From: Actinomycetota bacterium
GTDB taxonomy: Bacteria; Actinomycetota; Actinomycetes; Nanopelagicales; Nanopelagicaceae
Assembly: GCA_009699765.1 (NCBI GenBank)
Contig: WLNN01000058.1
Location: 1-8,049, forward strand
Direction of reading: 5' to 3'
DNA length: 8,049 nucleotides
The position numbers were made by a program, and so were the translations under genes. Below, in pieces: positions 6,627 to 8,049 of the stretch. Under the pieces are notes generated by a model. That model worked only from the letters and a program-made list of their open reading frames with translations. It made no database searches and was not told the DNA's origin. The stretch's first letter is position 1; every line of letters starts with the position of its first letter.

Positions 6627-6736
6627 AAGCGACACGCCGATTGTTATACCCTTCAAATCAAGACAAGTGCGCGACCATTCGCTCGCTGGGGTAAGTCGCC
6701 CACAGCGTAGATATCGATGAAGGTGAGGTGAGATCA
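6627..6736 (+). promoter_or_regulatory. Intergenic leader of the DUF4193 gene (RBS and weak promoter candidate)
   Basis: This 110-base gap is the largest between genes in the window. It ends in AAGGTGAGGTGAG (6720-6732), a doubled SD-like sequence a few bases before the GTG start at 6737. A TANNNT hexamer, TACCCT (6647-6652), could be a -10 for a leader of about 78 bases, but no recognisable -35 is present. GCGAC (6671-6675) and GTCGC (6695-6699) are inverted arms across a 19-base gap with no T-run after them, so they are not a clear terminator. The RBS is well supported; the promoter is a guess. Confidence 0.4.
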
Positions 6737-7033
6737 GTGGCAACAGATTACGACACACCCCGTAAGACCGATGAGGAATTACACGAGGAGTCTCTCGAAG
6801 AACTTAAGGCCAAGCGTTCTGATGCACAATCCGGACAGATCGATGTCGATGAAGCAGAGGCAGCTGAAAACCTTGAGCTCCCTGGTGCAGATCTCTCTGG
6901 TGAGCAGTTAGCAGTTCGCGTAGTACCAAAGCAAGTTGATGAATTTACTTGCTCGCGGTGCTACTTAATTCATCATATAACTCAGCTTGCAAAGGGCGAG
7001 GGCGCCAAGGCAATCTGCGCCGACTGCGCTTAA
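6737..7033 (+). CDS. DUF4193 family protein (zinc-ribbon-like, function unknown)
   Basis: A protein of 98 residues. The N-terminus MATDYDTPRKTDEELHEESLEELKAKR, the middle ELPGADLSGEQLAVRV and the C-terminal cysteine pairs match the actinobacteria-specific DUF4193 family. Residues 1-50 are strongly acidic and probably extended. The C-terminus has C72-x-x-C75 and C94-x-x-C97 flanking H79-H80, a probable zinc ribbon. The GTG at 6737 was chosen because it begins the conserved MATDYD and follows a good SD. An in-frame GTG nine bases upstream lies inside that SD and would add non-conserved MRS. The four 3' bases are shared with the convergent DUF3093 gene. Role unknown; the zinc-ribbon-like end could bind nucleic acid or protein, but nothing in the sequence decides this. 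Confidence 0.9.
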   Translation: MATDYDTPRKTDEELHEESLEELKAKRSDAQSGQIDVDEAEAAENLELPGADLSGEQLAVRVVPKQVDEFTCSRCYLIHHITQLAKGEGAKAICADCA

Positions 7034-7473
7034 TTTTCTAAAATCTTCTTTAATTCTTCCGCTCGCCGTGTAGATATTAACCAATACGGCGTTGGATCTC
7101 TTTCGTCCTGAACCTTTACTTTAATTCCTTCTGAAATCCAAAATGTAGTTGCAAAGTATGCAGCTGGATCTGCAAACCTTGTGCGTTGAAGTGCAAACTC
7201 TCTCTTTTTAATAACGATGGGCTCGGTGAGATAGGCAAGTGGAATATGTGCCTTCTTTATTATTAATTCACCATCTCGTACTTGTATTGAAGAGGTAGCT
7301 AAATAGATGCCGACGAGCCCTAATACCGTAGCTATTGCAAGGGCATTAATCGCTGCTACTGAATCGAAGGCCGCCCAGATGGCTAGAACTAAAGAATCGA
7401 GCATGAAGTACATGAAGAGAATCAGCCATAATGGGGGGCGAATCACTTCTTTAAATATCGGCTTTGCGCTCAT
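7030..7473 (-). CDS. DUF3093 family membrane protein (function unknown)
   Basis: A protein of 147 residues. Two hydrophobic segments (about 14-35 and 40-60) form a probable helical hairpin in the cytoplasmic membrane. They are followed by a soluble domain of about 85 residues. The segment SIQVRDGELIIKKAHIPL, RFADPAAYFATTFW and the conserved DPTPYWLISTRRAEEL (126-141) match the actinobacterial DUF3093 family. No catalytic motif is recognised. The ATG (complement of 7471-7473) has no SD before it and lies six bases after a TANNNT hexamer, suggesting a leaderless transcript. Its stop overlaps the stop of the DUF4193 gene. DUF4193 and DUF3093 genes are often neighbours in actinobacteria, frequently near dut, so the arrangement looks ancestral rather than acquired. 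Confidence 0.88.
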   Translation of the reverse strand: MSAKPIFKEVIRPPLWLILFMYFMLDSLVLAIWAAFDSVAAINALAIATVLGLVGIYLATSSIQVRDGELIIKKAHIPLAYLTEPIVIKKREFALQRTRFADPAAYFATTFWISEGIKVKVQDERDPTPYWLISTRRAEELKKILEN

Positions 7474-7479
7474 GGGTAT

Positions 7480-7485
7480 AGGTTA
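7480..7485 (-). promoter_or_regulatory. Leaderless -10 element of the DUF3093 gene
   Basis: On the minus strand TAACCT (TANNNT) is followed by exactly six bases (ATACCC) and then the ATG at 7473-7471. This places the expected transcription start on the A of the start codon. No SD is present and no clear -35 is seen. This geometry is the recognised signature of leaderless mRNAs in actinobacteria. Confidence 0.5.
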
Positions 7486-7502
7486 GTGGCTGCTTCATCA
7501 AG

Positions 7503-7508
7503 TAGCCT
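7503..7508 (+). promoter_or_regulatory. Leaderless -10 element of the thioesterase gene
   Basis: TAGCCT (TANNNT) is followed by six bases (TACCTT) and the ATG at 7515, so transcription is expected to begin at the start codon. There is no SD in the 41-base gap. A second TANNNT, TACCTT, lies too close to the ATG to serve. The arrangement mirrors that of the divergent DUF3093 gene. Confidence 0.5.
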
Positions 7509-7514
7509 TACCTT

Positions 7515-8049
7515 ATGAGTCGTGTAGCAAGCACAACGCCTCCAGCAGGAGCTGAAATTCCAATTCGCCACCCAGAATCACCGGCAACAGGAAGTCAGCT
7601 TCCATCCCACTTCAAACATTGTTTTGGTTGTGGCGATTTGCATCCCACTGGGTTGCATCTCGTTGCACATGTAGGAGAAGGTTTAAATATCAATGCAGAA
7701 TTTACCGTCACAGAAAATCACCAAGGCGCACCAGGGCTTGCACATGGCGGACTTCTCGCACTTGCCTTTGATGAAGCGCTTGGAAAATTGATGTGGTTAC
7801 TTCGCGCGCCTGCAGTAACCGCCCGACTTGAAACAGATTTCTTGGCTCCGGTTCCGATAGGAACAACTCTCTTTATCACGGCACGGATTACTGGTCAGCA
7901 GGGAAGAAAAGTTTATTCTGAGGCGGAAGGTCGCCTAAATAGTACGGATGGCGCTATCGCGGTGCGAGCAGCTTCCCTTTTTGTAATTGTGCCGATGAAA
8001 CATTTCTTAGAAAATGCGCCTGCTGATTACCTCGCCGCGATTAAATCAA
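7515..8049 (+). CDS. PaaI-type hotdog-fold thioesterase (3' end outside window)
   Basis: The frame is open from the ATG at 7515 to the window end, giving 178 residues and no stop yet. Residues about 32-160 form a hotdog domain of the PaaI / 4-hydroxybenzoyl-CoA thioesterase superfamily. A C36-F-G-C39 motif in HCFGCGDLHPTGLHL starts the domain and is common in this branch. The active-site helix carries LAHGGLLALAFDEALG (75-90), with H77-G-G and acidic D86/E87 as likely catalytic residues. TARLETDFLAPVPIGTTL is the conserved second strand pair. Such enzymes hydrolyse acyl-CoA thioesters in the cytoplasm; the substrate cannot be read from the sequence. The N-terminal 30 residues are Pro/Ala-rich and poorly conserved. 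No other in-frame start occurs near the conserved part. It is transcribed divergently from the DUF3093 gene and is probably close to its end, since relatives have about 180-200 residues. Confidence 0.88.
   Translation, partial: MSRVASTTPPAGAEIPIRHPESPATGSQLPSHFKHCFGCGDLHPTGLHLVAHVGEGLNINAEFTVTENHQGAPGLAHGGLLALAFDEALGKLMWLLRAPAVTARLETDFLAPVPIGTTLFITARITGQQGRKVYSEAEGRLNSTDGAIAVRAASLFVIVPMKHFLENAPADYLAAIKS

Noticed and set aside
6671..6699. Inverted arms GCGAC / GTCGC after hflX as a terminator or small RNA
   Set aside because: A five-base stem with a 19-base loop and no following T-run is not distinguishable from chance.
6728..6736. Upstream GTG start for the DUF4193 gene
   Set aside because: It lies inside the SD sequence and would add residues not seen in the family; GTG at 6737 starts the conserved MATDYD.
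7001..7037. Possible intrinsic terminator at the end of the DUF4193 gene (GCGC arms at 7017-7020 and 7026-7029, then TTAATTTT)
   Set aside because: The stem is only four base pairs (or five with an 11-base loop in the alternative fold), and it overlaps coding sequence; too weak to call.
1..8049. Search by eye for CRISPR arrays, insertion sequences, tRNA or rRNA genes, riboswitches and defence genes
   Set aside because: No regularly spaced repeats, transposase-like proteins, terminal inverted repeats, RNA-gene signatures or unexplained large gaps were found; the window is core chromosome.

Overview
This window looks like a piece of a streamlined, moderate-GC actinobacterial chromosome. The protein families are actinobacterial in style: a bS16 with a long tail, a short actinobacterial-type TrmD, the miaB-miaA-dapF-hflX order, and DUF4193 and DUF3093. 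The base composition is far lower in GC than that of Streptomyces or Mycobacterium, and the genes are packed almost without gaps. That combination is typical of freshwater planktonic actinobacteria (acI / Nanopelagicales type). The assignment is an inference from gene content and composition, not from a marker search.

Region 1 (1-6626, + strand) is a tight run of eight genes: rpsP (5' end outside the window), khpA, rimM, trmD, miaB, miaA, dapF and hflX. The spacings are 2, 34, 0, 0, 3, 4 and -8 bases, so they are probably largely co-transcribed. The theme is translation. There is a 30S protein and its maturation factor (bS16, RimM), a small KH RNA-binding protein, three enzymes that modify tRNA purine 37 (TrmD, MiaB, MiaA) and a ribosome-associated GTPase (HflX). 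DapF, for diaminopimelate and lysine, is the metabolic exception. Two conserved actinobacterial blocks (rpsP-khpA-rimM-trmD and miaB-miaA-dapF-hflX) are joined with no spacer at trmD/miaB. The rplS gene that often follows trmD is not there.

Region 2 (6627-6736) is a 110-base intergenic gap with a strong ribosome binding site at its end. Region 3 (6737-8049) holds a DUF4193 zinc-ribbon-like protein (+), a DUF3093 two-helix membrane protein (-) and the start of a hotdog-fold PaaI-type thioesterase (+, cut by the window end). The first two converge and share a TTAA that supplies both stop codons. The last two diverge across only 41 bases, and each ATG lies exactly six bases after a TANNNT hexamer, which is the signature of leaderless transcripts.

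The window is mostly core genome. I see no mobile element, CRISPR array, RNA gene or defence system. The points that deserve a second look are a Glu at the catalytic Asp position of TrmD together with a shortened TrmD C-terminus, a ten-residue insertion in the active-site GIGADG loop of DapF, an SD-sequestering hairpin before rimM, a possible internal near-leaderless promoter for dapF, and the paired leaderless promoters near the right end.
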